Assembly: GCA_009617715.1 (NCBI GenBank)
Contig: VTFK01000191.1
Location: forward strand, 868,001 to 932,000
Reading direction: 5' to 3'
DNA from: Plectrocnemia conspersa
Taxonomy: Eukaryota > Arthropoda > Insecta > Trichoptera > Polycentropodidae
DNA length: 64,000 nt
Below, piece after piece: positions 1-14,300 of the stretch (its first letter is position 1; each line of letters opens with the position of its first letter). The notes under the pieces were generated by a model, which had not been told where the DNA came from, made no database searches, and saw only the letters and a list, made by a program, of their open reading frames with translations. Made by a program: the position numbers and the translations under genes.

Positions 1-1455
1 ACAAAATGGTAGTTTTTTCAGTGCTTTTTACTACTGGTTAACGCTTAAGTACGGATACCTAAACAGGTGGTCCTAGTAATCTTTTCATGGTTGGAAACAG
101 GCTATCTAGCTTTAATATTTTAGAGCGATTTGCAAACTTCGCTTTTTTTATCTTATTTCTTTGGCGACATTTCAATCTCTGGTGGTGATGCCATAATCTG
201 GAACGGAATCACAATAATATCTCCTCCGATGCAGATTTTTTGGCTGCTTCGCTTTTAAAAATAATAAATATGCTCACTAGAATAAAAAAGCACTAGAGAT
301 TAAGGTTAAAATAAAATAAGTTTTGGTTTTGGATACTTAATGTCAATATTTGTACATAAAATGCATACAATACAACATGGACATTTTGAATAAGCGAATT
401 ATAATTAAATGTCATATAAAGTCCCGCGGGCGATGGTCGCGATTCTGGTAGCCGTTGATAAGTGCCCCGCGATCTTTTGATCCATACCAACATACGTGAT
501 GGGTATACGGCGGGCGTCTGTTTTTTGTCATTTTTTACTTTACACAACCTTCAAAACCAAACTGACATAAAAAATAAAATATTAAAGCATGAGACTTGCT
601 GCAATTTGTACAACGCAATACAAATATCATAAAAAAACATAATAAAATTAGAGTGTGACTGTGAGTGAAAGCACTGTGCTAAAGCAATGGCAGTCAAACA
701 TAAATCGTGACTATGTCAGGAATATACATACCGAAAAGACGGTAAAATGTAATAAAGTGAGTAAAAAAAAATTAAATGTTGTAGTATGGTAAATAAACTT
801 ATAGAAAAATATTACCACTAACGATATATAGAGATAAATATTTTAACATAGATTAATGTTGAGAGTTTGAGGAAGTGGAATTATATTTTTCGGAAAGTAA
901 GAACTTACATATGTATCGTAATTAACCTGAATTATTGTTTAATTCTGAATGTGTAAGTATTGTTTTATTACTAATAAAAATATAAAAATTTAAGTTCGAT
1001 GCACATTCTTACAAGAATTTCAAAAAATAAATAATAAAAATATTAAGACTACCTTTAAAAGTTAACTTTATTTTATGTGTACGTAGTTTAAAAAATGTTT
1101 TTTAATGACCTTGTGTTAATATCAGAACATATACTACACAATATATTCCGATAAGAATCGCAAGTAAATTTATTTCACTAGATTTTTTTGCAGCTTAATA
1201 TTAAACGTGAAAACAATTTATTTGAAACATTGTTTGATATTTACTATCCATAAACGTTCTGAATTTTTACTAAAGTCACTTTCATACAAAGCGTTTTACC
1301 CAATTGTCCCCACTGGCTATGCTAGGACTTACAAAGCTCATGGTAATAATTGTTCCCGGTACTTTTCAATAATTAATCAAAAAAAGAATACCTTCACCCA
1401 ACAAGAACAATAAGCACCAGAGGGTAGGAACGAAAAAATGAGGTAAATATTTGGG
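1..1455. other. A+T-rich non-coding stretch with one G+C patch
   Basis: No supportable gene. Most of the stretch is A+T-rich with stops in all frames. A short G+C-richer patch at about 421-515 gives an open frame on the minus strand (293-547), but its composition and protein pattern look accidental. The last 150 bases lead into the candidate exon at 1456-1702 and could hold its promoter. I see no clear TATA box or initiator that fixes a start site. Confidence 0.5.
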
Positions 1456-1702
1456 ATGACTCGGTGTTTATGCGTGCGTGGGAGAGAAAAAGGTCCAGGA
1501 CAATCTCTGGCACACAGCATCCCGCCAGTGCTTGACAGGCGGCTGCCGGAGACGGACCGCGTCGCGGAGCCCGCGGCGGCTGTACACATAACCTCGTTCC
1601 CTGGCCTGAACAAGACGCAAGCAAACAATCGATATTCTGCTGACTGCAACAAGTGACTAGTTTTCTTCTCTGGAAGACCACACGTGAAGGACACAAGACG
1701 AT
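1456..1702 (+). other. Candidate non-coding first exon (5'UTR) ending at a strong splice donor
   Basis: The block from about 1470 to 1700 is sharply richer in G+C than everything around it (GCG/CGG-rich near 1535-1585). It ends at GTGAGTAA, with GT at 1703-1704, a near-consensus metazoan donor, and composition returns to A+T-rich immediately after. This is the usual look of a transcribed leader exon in an A+T-rich insect genome. Short open frames on both strands exist but resemble no known protein. The next convincing acceptor on the + strand that leads to a gene is at 43885, before the receptor start codon, so this may be the receptor's first exon. That link is inference. It could also belong to another transcript or be a regulatory island. 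The 5' boundary is arbitrary. Confidence 0.4.
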
Positions 1703-4700
1703 GTGAGTAAATTTATTTTATAAATTAAATATGTCAGTAAAATATGTGTAGATAGTAATTAAAAAATATATTATTTTTTAAATAATTTATATTTCAATGA
1801 AAAAAATATTTTATTTTAAATATATATATATCAATGTTATTATTTACTTGTTTTAGAATTGTTTTTTATTCAAAATATACTTTGATTATTTTGTTTGTCG
1901 TTTAAAATAAAATATTTTTTTTTTAAATATTTTTAATATCATATATGTGTCGATTTTAGTTCAAATATAATTCGTCAATGATATTTTTTTCATGTTTATA
2001 ATAATACAAATAATTTACTTATTAGAGATAATAGACTTTTGTATTGAATTTCAATTTGAAATTTAATATATTGAGGTATGTGTGTATGAATATGTGGTGT
2101 GTTTGTAGTACACTTTAGGGAATTTGAAATTACGCCCCTCTTGGTATTTTGGGTATAATATACTATGTACATATTAGATGCTTATATTGACTTTTTCACA
2201 AAGTTGCATGTAATCAATCCAATATGTGCATAAACTACGCTACTGGATTGTGTAATTAAAATTCATTTAAAATGGTTTTGATTTTATATTTTTTACCACT
2301 GATTCTATTTTATTTTTATTTTTATTGGAATTAAATATTTTGTAATACTCTATTAATATAAAATTAGACTCAAATAAATTCAATGTCAAATATTTATTAA
2401 AAATATGAAGTTAAATTTAAATATTATTTTAATGATTAATACAACAACTTTAAATTGTCTTAAAAATGTTTATCTATCGCCTACCTGTGTATTGTATAAG
2501 ATACAACATTGAATATTAATATTTGATGCTTTTGTCGCCAGAAGGGTATTCTATGAATTATAAATGAGGTGGTGTGTATTGTGGTGTGTTGCAAATTTAT
2601 ATGAGATACAAAACATGATATAACGTACTAGAAACATATCCATGTTTTGACAGATATTTATATATACCGTAGTCTAGTTTGTCAAAATATTTAGACTGAA
2701 TGTTTACTTTATATGTTAATAAGTTGAATATTTGGAATGTTGCTTCACTTTTCGTTCCGATCTATACAAAAAGTTTCATTAAATAAAAGAGAGTTCAAGG
2801 ATAAAATTTGGGATTTCATTCTTCTTCTATGGGTATTTTTATATTATACAACTCGCGAGACCGACTAGCTGGAAATAAAAATATATTGAAAATATTCTTG
2901 AACTATAAACTTTTACACAAAATTGATAATCGATTACATTTAGGAACTATTAGCACAATATTTAATAATATTTTTTCATTGACATTCAATTCCCATTTTT
3001 CAAAAATATATTTTTTAGTTTAACTAAAAATATTACTCGCTAATTTGAGCCGTCTCACTTTTCAATCATTTAAGGGTTTAGTGCTTTATAAAACATTACG
3101 ATATCACTTACACTTTGGCTGAGGAAAAAAATTGAAAATTAGTTAATGTATTGATAAAGTTGTAAAAAAAATAATCTTTGTCTTTGGAAATGAGTACTGA
3201 TAATCACTTAAAAATTAGCGTTTGAATGACTTAAAAATATAATATGCGTTATATTTTATTTTAATCAAAAATAAAATTAAAACTTGAATTGATTTTTATG
3301 ATTATTGTCAAAACAAAAGTAATAGAAAAATATTATTTATATAACTTCTCTTTTATTATGACTATCATTGAAAGCATCTTGCTTGAACTAAACGGAAATA
3401 TGTTATGACTTTAAAGAACAACCACCGTTAAAAATAATAACAAACGTTAACAAAGATGAACAAGAACTAAAGTAGCAGTTCTGAATGATGAAAAAGATCT
3501 ATGAACTTTGAATCAACTTATTTATTTATATGTATGAAAACGTATATAGCAAAAATCGTTAATTATTCACTTTTTATGCTCTATCTTATTTTTGTCGCAA
3601 ATTATATATCTTTTTTAAGACATAATTTATAAATGTACATATTAAATACTAGTATATCATAACAATATAATCGTTTGTGATATGTTTTCGTTGAAATAAT
3701 CAAAATATACGTTGTTGTTTTACCTTGCAATCACATATTTTTATTAATCTGGATATATTTACTATATTTTTTGTGCAAAATAAAATACTCTGGTATTATA
3801 ATATAAAACTGATACTTCGGTAATTTCGTCTTAATTACACGACTTGCCATTCTGTATTCAGACGGCGAGCTCAACTTTTTCTGCCTAAAAGGATATCTCA
3901 GGTACCTGAGCTTTCAAACTTTCCCTTCTATACTATGATTCAAATGTTAATAAACGAAAGAATTTTATTATGAGGTTAATATGAAATTTAAAATCAAAGT
4001 CGATCTTAACTCTATTAGTAGCAATACGTAAGTGCTACGAAGTCCACTTTGTCAAGCATTGTCTTTGAGTTTTAGCTGCGTTGTTCATTTTTAAAAATCG
4101 ATTCTTTCCTCACTGTGTTTCTTTTTACACGGTGCGAAAGTGCTTCAATAGCTGCCCTTTTAACGCTGATCAATATTTCAAGTACATTGTTAGGTACGAC
4201 ATAATGTATACTACACTAACAAAGTGAATATGTGTTATTTTGTAGAAAAATAATAAACTCGTATATTGTGTACTTTGATGTTTTCCCTTTGGAGTTGCAT
4301 AATTTATATATAAATATATTTATTTATCATTAAATAACACACCCTCTTTTTGTATACATGTTTTTTTGAGAAACAAGACCGTGATGTAAAAGACTCGATA
4401 TAAAATTTAAATATTAAACACACATACTTCCTAAGAATATAGCGACATCAAAAAGTAAATTGATGAAAGCAAATTCAACACTAACAAACGATATATTGCC
4501 ATAATATGTGTTATAAATAATCACTTTTTTTAATGTATGAATTAGGTATATTAGACTATTTTATTATGTATCATCATCTGAAATAGCATTTGTATTTTAT
4601 GAGCCACCTTGTAAATTAATCATAGCTACATATGCGTAATTTTAACGAAGGTCTTTATAATTTGCTTCGTTTATAATGATAAATTTCAGTGGCAATTCAG

Positions 4701-7700
4701 CAATTTTGCTAATTTAAGATACAGAAGTAAATTATTTGTCCAATTTAAAATTCGGTTATTAAGTATCGATGGTAAATAATTAAAATGATAATTATTTTTG
4801 ATATAATTTATACAAAATATTTATAGCTTACAAATATAATATGGGAATTTGAGTGAAATGTATTATACAAAACTTGATAAAAAGCTTCATTTTCGATTAC
4901 ACAATTCACTAACTGAAAAATTCATCAATCAATAAATGTCGGCTGGTATTGATTAAATATAAGCTTTAATACAATAATACGAGTACCGCGTGTGTAATAT
5001 ATGAATAAAATTTAATTTACAGGAGAATTTATAGAGTTAATTTATGTTAACAATGTTAAGATTGATGCATATCTAAAAAAATTTAATAACTTTATGCTTT
5101 TACTTAAAATTTAAATGTAATATATAAGAGTGAGCTTTCTGAAATATTTTGCCATCAAATAATGTCGAGTCATATATTGAATATGTAAAAAATATATTTA
5201 AACAGCTTAAGAGTACTTTTTACATATTTATACACAAAGTTTCTATGTTCGTATTTAACAACTGTATATATGTCATTTTTCTTAAAAAATAACAGATATC
5301 AATAGCTTATAGTAATAGCAAAAAAAAATTATTATTTTTAATTTTAGTTTATTTAAGCCATATTTATTTGTGTGAGTGTGATTTAAATGGTTTATAAAAA
5401 GATGTTTACAATATCTACTTTGCGCATGTGTTATATTTATATATTTTATTAAACTTAAGTTAAAACTCCCACGTCTACGATTTTTTGTACACTTTATTAA
5501 TTATTACACAATTAAAAGCTTTTCTTTAAATTTGTAAGAATGTATAATTAAAAGTGAAATTATTATTATAATTTTCATTAATCACAAATATGCAAATAAA
5601 ATAATAAACATCTGTAAGTTTTAATAACAAGTTCGTTTTCATTTCTAATTAAATTACTTTACTACTTTTTTGCTTTTTTGTTGTGCCGTATGTTTTAAAC
5701 TAATCGTGATTTTAATTAAAAATGTCTGCAAATTGTTAAAAAATATTTAACAAAGCGTAAAAAGTAAAAATAAAATAACATTACAATTTAACACTTCACA
5801 CTAGTGTTTTCTCTCAGGGGAATTTTCCAATTTATTTAGCTTGTTTATTATTATTTTTCCTAGCTTCGGCAGCTCAATTCTTCTTTGTCGTGTTTTCCAC
5901 TTCGTGATCTTCAGAAGCTCGTATTTTTATTCTCCATTCAAATTTTTCTTTTGAGAAATTTGGCCACATATTCAATAGCATCGATCTGTATTTATATGAT
6001 TGAACACTTCACAGAATTTCTCAATGAATGAATGGTGATATTATAATAATGCTCAATATTTTTATAACGAAATCTATTTCATTATTATTATAACTAAATA
6101 AAATATACGTTTATAATATTAAAAAATGGCAACAATATTGATAAAACTAATTACGACAATAAAAATACTTGCGGGGTTTAAGTATATAAAACGTACCGAA
6201 AGCTTTTAAACAGTGCCAAATTGCGGTAACAAATCAAATAAAAAACATAATATAATATCTTTATAAAACACATTTAAATCGAATAAATATGAAGATATTA
6301 CGATTAGCCATTTAACAGCCCCAAATAAAGATTTAATTTTTTGTTAAGGACTTAATAATATAATATAATATAGCTAGGACTAAGATTAAATAAGCTGAAT
6401 TGAATTAATCTTTTTCATAAACAAATACACGCTATTTTTAATAACTAGTTTTTAAAAGCTTTATTATGAAACAGTATATAATATATAAAATAGGAGCTTA
6501 AAACGACTAAAGCGATTTCAAAGCTTTAGTTTCAGTCTAGTGCTTTTATAATTTTTTAGTGTTACAATGGTACAATTATTGCGAAATATATTTTTTATGT
6601 ATTATATATTTATTTATTTTAAAAATAATTATTCGACATGATTATTATTTTTTCATTTTTAATTACTATAAATATTTCTATGTAACATAAATAGCATTAC
6701 CCCAATACGTTACAAAGAAAACACTATCAACACCTATAATTAAGTAGTGATACATCGATTGAAATCAGTTTGTGAATTAGTTGCATTTATTTATAAACAA
6801 TTTATTATTCATCATGAAATTAGGATAATATTGAAAACAATTATATGTGATGATCTATCGAAAATATAATTAAATAATTATAACGATTTTCGATCTTCAA
6901 GACAATATTAATTAATCTCTTTTATGTATTTTGTCACAAACCTTTTACCTAAAAAACCTAGATTTTTGTATTTAAATTGATTGTTTATTATATATAAAAT
7001 AATTAGATTGTATATTAAATTAACGTAATATATTTATTAAGATTTGATAACACGTTATGATGTAAAGTTTGTTGTTAAAATAAATTACTAAAATCTTGCA
7101 TAGCTACTATCAAATTTATATTATAATAATCTTTATGACTATTAAACCAATTTTTTTCCATAATCTTTTTTTATTATGCCAGTATATTAATTATTGCCAA
7201 TCAAACTTTACGCTAAAAATACATTATTAAACTAAACTATTTAATATTCAACAATAGTATTTATTTGGTTTATGTTTTATTAATATTTTGAATGGCGCAT
7301 AAAACCATTTTAAATCTTAAGCTTTCACTATATTATTTAATAATATTCAATATAGTACATGTACCATAGAAAGCACTTATACATTGCAGTGGCACAAAAT
7401 CGTCCAGGTCGTTAAATTAATGGATATACCGGCTATAAAACCACCGATGTTCGCCAATATTATGGGATTCATAACTGCGACTGCCCCATAACCCTGACGT
7501 TATGGGACAATTTCTATGAAACGAAACGAACAAGAAAAATATAACGAAACATATAAAAAATGAACGATATTTAACATATATATAACATATTCATAATCAA
7601 TTTAATGAAACAATAATATCATATATTTTTTTTAAACAAGCTATAACATTAAACTCTCTCAATTTAACAAGGTTAGTTAGAAACAAAATGTATAAAAAAT

Positions 7701-8810
7701 TGCACCCCTGGCAATTTTCGAGTTTTGTAATTAATTTGTAAACGGTAAACTTTAAATTGACAATAAACGACGAGCATTAATGGTGTGGAATTTCTTGGCT
7801 CGTGAAATTGTTACAAACTTAAATCCCAGGTTTTGAGATATCCCAAAAGAAGTTTACTTAGTGGTCGGCATTATTTTAGTGCAGGGTTTCAACTCTTGAA
7901 CTTTTTCAGAACTTGACCCGATTTTTTATGTGTAATATATTTTAAAATCAATTATATTACAAAATAATTTAACACAAAATATATGGCATACTTAAAAAAT
8001 AAATAACCAGACAAATTTTAAAACAGTAAAAATAATAGTTAATTAGAAACTGAAATTACAAAAATAAGCATGTGGCTTATCTAATTAAAACATATATAAA
8101 TATACTCTTTGTTCATGGCATTAGTGAAACAAGACTATTTTTTCATATTTAGTTGAAATCGAGAACCAAATATTGTATTTCAGCTTTGGAAGAAAACGAA
8201 ACTGCTGAGTAGATTCCAATAATAGAATATGATTAATATAACAGACGATAAACATAGTTTTGTAGAAATTCGTTTAAAAAAATCTCAATACATATAATTA
8301 AATTTTCTAGTATATGAAGCCCGATAAAAAAATATATGTTGTGTATTAACGTAATTTATTTTTTATTTTAATTACTCACAAATTACTTTACGACGTTGAT
8401 TAGTAGCCTATATTGGGAAAAAAATTTAATATTTCGTTTTAATTTGCTTTAATCTCATAAGCGGTTATATATTTTGTCTTAAATCGTAAAACTTTAAGGT
8501 GATAATCAATATATTAGGTATAATTTATAAAACACTATTTATTTTTGATTTTTACACAGCATTTTTTGTTATTGATTGTTGCTTTTTAAGTTTTATTTTA
8601 ACATCAAAAACAGCAAAATTATTATGGAAATACTTGTGAATGTTTCCTTTTAAAATAATGATATTCTAGCATTAGGTATACTATTATACTATTCCATCGC
8701 GTTTCTAAATGTTGAAGTAGAAAGAGGCTTTTTATAATATAATATAATGTACATGTACTTTGGAACGTTAATAAAAAAATATTATCTTGATCGATTCGTT
8801 TAAAGTGATA
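1703..8810. other. A+T-rich intron-like DNA, no gene seen
   Basis: Seven kilobases of A+T-rich sequence with frequent stops in all frames. No conserved protein motif was found on either strand. Small local structures only: an 8-bp perfect hairpin, CCCATAAC (7485-7492) and GTTATGGG (7499-7506) with a 6-nt loop, lies in a slightly G+C-richer patch at 7380-7520. If the 1456-1702 block is the receptor's first exon, this is the start of its first intron. Confidence 0.45.
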
Positions 8811-8898
8811 TATTGTAAAACACTTTTGCATTTTATATATTTATTTCAAAGGAAAAAAAATATCTTTGAAATAAATAAAATAGTGTTTTATTACAATA
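8811..8898. repeat. Foldback (inverted) repeat
   Basis: Two imperfect arms face each other around a 12-nt A-rich loop (8852-8863). The inner arms TATTTATTTCAAAG (ending 8851) and its complement (from 8864) pair without mismatch. The outer arms begin TATTGTAAAACACT on the left and end with the complement of TATTGTAATAAAACACT on the right, so pairing resumes after a small indel. It could be a tiny MITE or an intronic hairpin. No certain target duplication beyond TA was seen. Confidence 0.5.
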
Positions 8899-11079
8899 CG
8901 ATTGCGCTGAGTATGTTATTTAAATATTGAAGGTAATAAAACACTTCAAAGAACACGATTTGTAATTTTGGTCAAAATATTAGTTGTATATCTATAGTCC
9001 ATTTGATAAATTGTATAATATTGATCAAAGTGTTGAGTAATACTAGTGACGTAAAACATTATATATGGGATATATAATACTTTTAGTTCTTTAGTTTAAT
9101 TTATTCTAATAAGATTTTATTATATTATTAAAATTTAATTAATATATTAGTACAATAGTTATTTTTTGAAGACTTACTTTAAGAAATTAGCAATGTCTAC
9201 ATTTTCTAAGAATGTTTTTAGTGTTTCAATGAATAATAGTAATTACCACTTTTACGTACTGACTTTTCGTCAGATGTGAAAAAAATCACCTTGTATTTCA
9301 AAAAAGAATGCAAAAGAACGCTGTTTTGATAACTGTAAATGCTCAAAAACAATACGTTTAAAACAAAACATGATGCAGAAAAAATTGGTAGGTTAGATTT
9401 TGTATTTAAAAACGGGTATATATATTTTTTTAACAGTTTTTTTTCGTAAATGTTAATTACAAAATTATAATATTTTAATTATTTTTTAAATGGTTGTCAT
9501 TTTAAAAAGAAAAAATCAATCTGGCTGTCAGCCAGATAAATAAACACAATAAACACAACTTAGCTAATGGTTAGGTATTTTTTTATAAAAATATATTAAA
9601 AACTAAGAGATTTATTGTGTACAAATCAGACTCAACATTAACTACCAAAATTCTTTAAATATTTTTTTTATAAAAATTTTCAGTAATTATTATTTAATAA
9701 AAGTAGCGTGTTAAAAGTAACTCTGATTTATTAAATTCATTAATTTAAGTAGAATTATCGTTTATCTTCTTAAGGCTTTTCCTGTTTATGTAGCATTGTA
9801 TTTATTTTTTTAATGATAAAAAGCAAGTCTGAACTGCATGTAATATATTAAAGTTAGTTATTAGAACCATAATAAGTTGTATACTCTCTTAAACTAAATT
9901 TATTAAATCTACAATGAATTTAAAAAAATATTTTAAGAGACAGTTAATCTAACACCAATTGAAATCTCAAGTTTCACAAAAAAATTACAATTTCGTGCAA
10001 AAACTAAATTAATACATTAAAATGATTTCATATAAAAATTACTAAAAATAAAATTAAAAATTTAAGCTTTTACTAGAATTATGTAATCACACAAGATATC
10101 TATCATATGGGTTAAATTATTAATATTATTTTACAAGTAAAAATTGCTTAGTGTTGTGCTCTATTTATGTCAGCAGCAGAGTTTATTATTTGTAGTGGAT
10201 TTTTCTTTTTAGTTAGAATAAAACTTATAATAAACGCTTATCTAAATAAGATGAGAAAAATGTAAATAAAAATCTTTGTGTTGAAAGTTCTTAAAATATC
10301 TTAGGTTGTTCACTGAATTATTTGCAATATTTTTGTAATACCTATAATGAAACACAATGAATAGCGTTTTAAATCAACAAACCTTACTAAATTCCAAACT
10401 ATGTTTGTTGCAGCACGTTCATTTCCTTAATTGACAATATTGTGGACAATTTTTAAAGTATAAAGTTTTTAAGTAACCACGATACAAACATAGTAACAAT
10501 GCAATAGAACGCAGTTATATGTAAAGTCTTTTTTTGCCTTTGATTATAGCGGTTTCAATTTTTGATATTTTTTGATATCTTCGCCATGATAAAAATAAAC
10601 CTCAATAAAATTCGCTCAATGTGTCACAATTTAATATTTGAACATAGTGTTGATAGATACGATATATATTAAATAGGAAAAAAAACACGTCCAAAGCTAA
10701 GTACAAAAGTTGGAAAAGTTAAAAATCCCGTACTCAATACTTCTGGTGTAGAAAGCTGTAGTGAATTGTACACTTAATTTGATTTCCATGAAAGCTTAGA
10801 CGTTCGAGTACTCACAATATGTATACGAGGAAACGGATTTAATAATATATTCGGATTGTGTATGTGTAATTAACTTAAATTATTCTGAAGTTAAATAATA
10901 AAGAGATTTAAAATGCAGCTTTAGTACTGTCCAAACTTTTCCATTAACGAAAACAGATTTTCATCAAAAGCTTGGCGAACATTTTATATATATAGCAAAA
11001 TATGATTCAATTTATTTAATGAACTAGATAAGCCTTAAAATGACAAAGGGTGCGGACTTGTGACTATATATACGAGTTT

Positions 11080-11082
<3 letters not shown>
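8899..11082. other. A+T-rich intron-like DNA with a perfect 19-nt palindrome
   Basis: No gene seen. One notable short structure is at 9519-9537, where ATCTGGCTG and its exact complement CAGCCAGAT are separated by one base. The rest is A+T-rich with dense stops. Confidence 0.45.
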
Positions 11083-11158
<76 letters not shown>

Positions 11159-11177
11159 ATATATAATTATATATATT
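11083..11177. repeat. (AT)n microsatellite
   Basis: A nearly pure AT dinucleotide run with a few interruptions (TTTATAT near 11145 and AATTAT near 11165). It sits just upstream of a fragment of the palindromic repeat seen again at 20336-20448. The IYIYIY open frame across it is a consequence of the repeat and not a gene. Confidence 0.95.
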
Positions 11178-11226
11178 TTTTAAATATATCGGGATTCATC
11201 GCGATTTATGCTTTTTTTGTATTTTT

Positions 11227-11258
11227 ATATTTCGGCCGTGATTTTCCGGCCATGATCA
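11227..11258 (+). repeat. Single arm of the palindromic element also found at 20336-20448
   Basis: The stretch beginning TATTTCGGCCGTGAT and ending GGCCATGATCA matches the left arm of the element at 20336-20367 at most positions. Here only one arm is present, and the place where the second arm would be is occupied by a long AT run starting at 11279. It is therefore either a truncated copy or one that the microsatellite has expanded into. Confidence 0.5.
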
Positions 11259-11275
11259 ATGAATTGCTTGCGAGG

Positions 11276-11278
<3 letters not shown>

Positions 11279-11355
<77 letters not shown>
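11279..11355. repeat. (AT)n microsatellite
   Basis: An uninterrupted AT dinucleotide run of about 77 bases, directly downstream of the palindromic-element arm at 11227-11258. The element fragment is thus sandwiched between two AT runs. Confidence 0.95.
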
Positions 11356-11359
<4 letters not shown>

Positions 11360-14300
11360 GTATGTATATGTTTTTAAACCACTTATATGATGTAGCATAT
11401 TTTAATTAAATTTTATAATGAATTATAAGCTAACGTTGACGGCTTAAATTACGTAAGGTACGAGATAATACTATTAGGGTAATTTTAATCGGTCATATGG
11501 CAAATATTTAAATATACCACCACAAGACCATGCTGCTGACATTTTTGACAAAAATTAGGTTCGGTCGTGTGTGAATATTTAAAATAATTAGGTAATACAA
11601 TATTTTTTTTACATTTATTCTCATTACACAAGAAACATATTAATAGTTCAAGTGTATGTTCATCAAATATTATAAGCTGTGCCTTTAAATATATTATGTT
11701 TTTTTCAAAAACTCCTTTAAATGCCTTTACTTAATATTGAATTACTAATGATTCGGATGTAGTTTTGGAATTAACTAGATTTTAATTACAGAAGAAAACA
11801 TATAAAATAACATATGTATCATCTTATTTATCGTTGATTCCCCACAAATTATAAAAGTACATACATAGAAAGTTGTAAATGTGTAAATATTTTGAAAGTA
11901 AAAATTTGCCTTAAAATCTTTATATTTATTTAAAGACCTCTTTCTTTAGTTAAACTTGTCTTTATATATTTTCTATTTATAACAAAATAAACTTTTTACT
12001 ATATGTTTCTCAAAAATTTAATTATAATACAGATATGCAAAATGTATGTATTATATATATATATATATATGTGTTTTTGTAAGTGAATATATCATTTATA
12101 TACACATGGAATATATTAATGAATTATATACCATTGTTTAATTAAAATAATTGACTATCTCGTTTAACTTTGCTACCTGCTGACTAAATTTTGACACGTA
12201 GGTTCATATGTACATGTTGGAGACTGAGTAAGCGGTTCACCTTTGCGGTTACGTGCACTAAGCACTGAAAATGATCATACTGTAGTCATAGAATATATGA
12301 TAAAATAAGCCGCTTACTTTGCGATACAACGCTGTACCATGGCGTTTGGAATTCGTACTTTAATTAACCCTTACTATGATAAGGATGTAAGAAAACGTTA
12401 TATCATATATGTACATATGTATTATATCGAATCATTGTGAAATACTGAGACGTATAATATATAAATTAACGCTACATAGAAAATTTTACAATCTCATGTA
12501 CACATCTTCGAGCAATAAAGCCTGCGCAGAAATAAATTTATAGATATAAATCGGCGTTGTTTCTATATATACAGGCTTTTTATAGTTACATAACAATATT
12601 ATAGGGTGTTAGCAGAATAATACTAATTTTAACAATTTAATTTTAATTTATTTGGAGCATTATTTTTACTATATTAATTAATTTTATTAGCTACCAAGGA
12701 TTCAGTAATTCGTAAAAATAGTCGAACAGTATTTTTTTATTATTACACATACAGCTAGTATAAAAATCTAGTAGTAAATAAATAACCGTTTATAAACTGT
12801 AAGTCTGTTTAAATTAAAAAAATATTAAATTTTGTGCGATATATCAGCGATATTTATTTGTATACAATGCATAGTTATTTAGTTATAAATTATTGTAGTT
12901 CATGTAGCAATACGTGTTTCTGAGAGCTCAGTCGTCTTCAAAGATTGAGCTAAACTTTTAATTTTGAATATCGTAGCTAGCCCAAGGTTGACGTGGAGAG
13001 GGAAGCGGCTGCTTTTTCGGTCTTTTTAGTTTTTACCGATGGTCATCGTAACTCCACTTAACCCACCAATGATGAACCTTTAAGTGTGTGATGCTGGAGA
13101 TATCTAGTGAAAGTTCTTGTCTGTAATAGATTCCGAAGGGAAGTGTTGATGGAAGTGAATTCTGAATGGAAGTATATAGTATGCGCTGTGTATGTGGCCA
13201 TATACGCTTGATTTGATTAGCGGAGGTTATCACGCAATTTTGCGACAATATTTTTTTATTCTTGACCGATACTCTTGTTGATTATTGTCATTACGATATT
13301 TTTAAGTAAATTAAGTTTGTGGAGAATACCTATTTTTTACATTATTTTTTTTTAAATACTATGTAATTTAAAATATTTAATTAAAAAAATGAGCGTGTGT
13401 TTACTTTTACTTTTTACATTTTATTTTTTTGCAAAAGTATAATTAACAAGTTAACGTTTCTAAGAAAATATCTTACCAATGATTTCAAAATTATTATGTT
13501 TTTAAATAATAAGTTATTAAAACATCTTTAAAAATTATAGTCTTTATTATAATAATACAATTTAATTTTAAATGTGTTTTTATTTTACAATTTATTGAAT
13601 TAAATTTATTGTGGAATAATACTTATATTGTTGGCAATATAAATAAAAAAAACTGTTTAATAATGTCTTCAGTTATTGGAATACTATATTTACATTTATT
13701 ATACATATAAAGTACTCTGATAAGCTATATTTAGTTAGCTAGAGAACTTAAAAGCATGTATGTCGACCTACTGAACGTCAATTTCCTCAATATTCGAGAG
13801 ATTATAAAAAGCTAGGAAAACCAAATTTCCGGCGAATAATCACAAAATTGAAATTGAAAATTGTCGGAATTCGTTGGGGATTTATTAAGCCACGGTCTTT
13901 CATTTATGAATAGGTATGACTTACACAATGGATATATCATGCTAGTTATAAAACAAAATGATGCTATATAACAAATTCTAGAAAAAGATTTGCTTTAGAA
14001 GTCGAAAGTGTACTCATTTTTTATGACACGTCCTATATAGCACATAATTGGAAGAGTCGCCGGTAATATCGCAGCGTTTCAGCATTTTCTTCTCTATATT
14101 TTTTGCTCTGAATATATACTTAGAAACTTTGTGTAGGTAATATTGTCTCATGAGGGGGCATAAAGCGGGTAAAATATCGCCGCATTCCATTGTTATTCTT
14201 TGATATACATCTGGACCCTTTAAAAGCGAAGCATTGTCCTGAATGTAATAAGTATAAAATTTTACCGAATGGCTATTAGAAAAGAGTTTTAGATCGACAG

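Noticed and set aside
1377..1696. Long open frames on both strands in the G+C-rich block
   Set aside because: Low stop density is explained by high G+C. The protein sequences look random, and the donor at 1703 suggests a non-coding leader.
7485..7506. Perfect 8-bp hairpin as a terminator or microRNA
   Set aside because: Too short for a microRNA precursor, and factor-independent terminators are not expected in an animal nuclear genome.
11060..11356. IYIYIY-rich open frame
   Set aside because: Translation of an (AT)n microsatellite. The same applies to 60962-61189.
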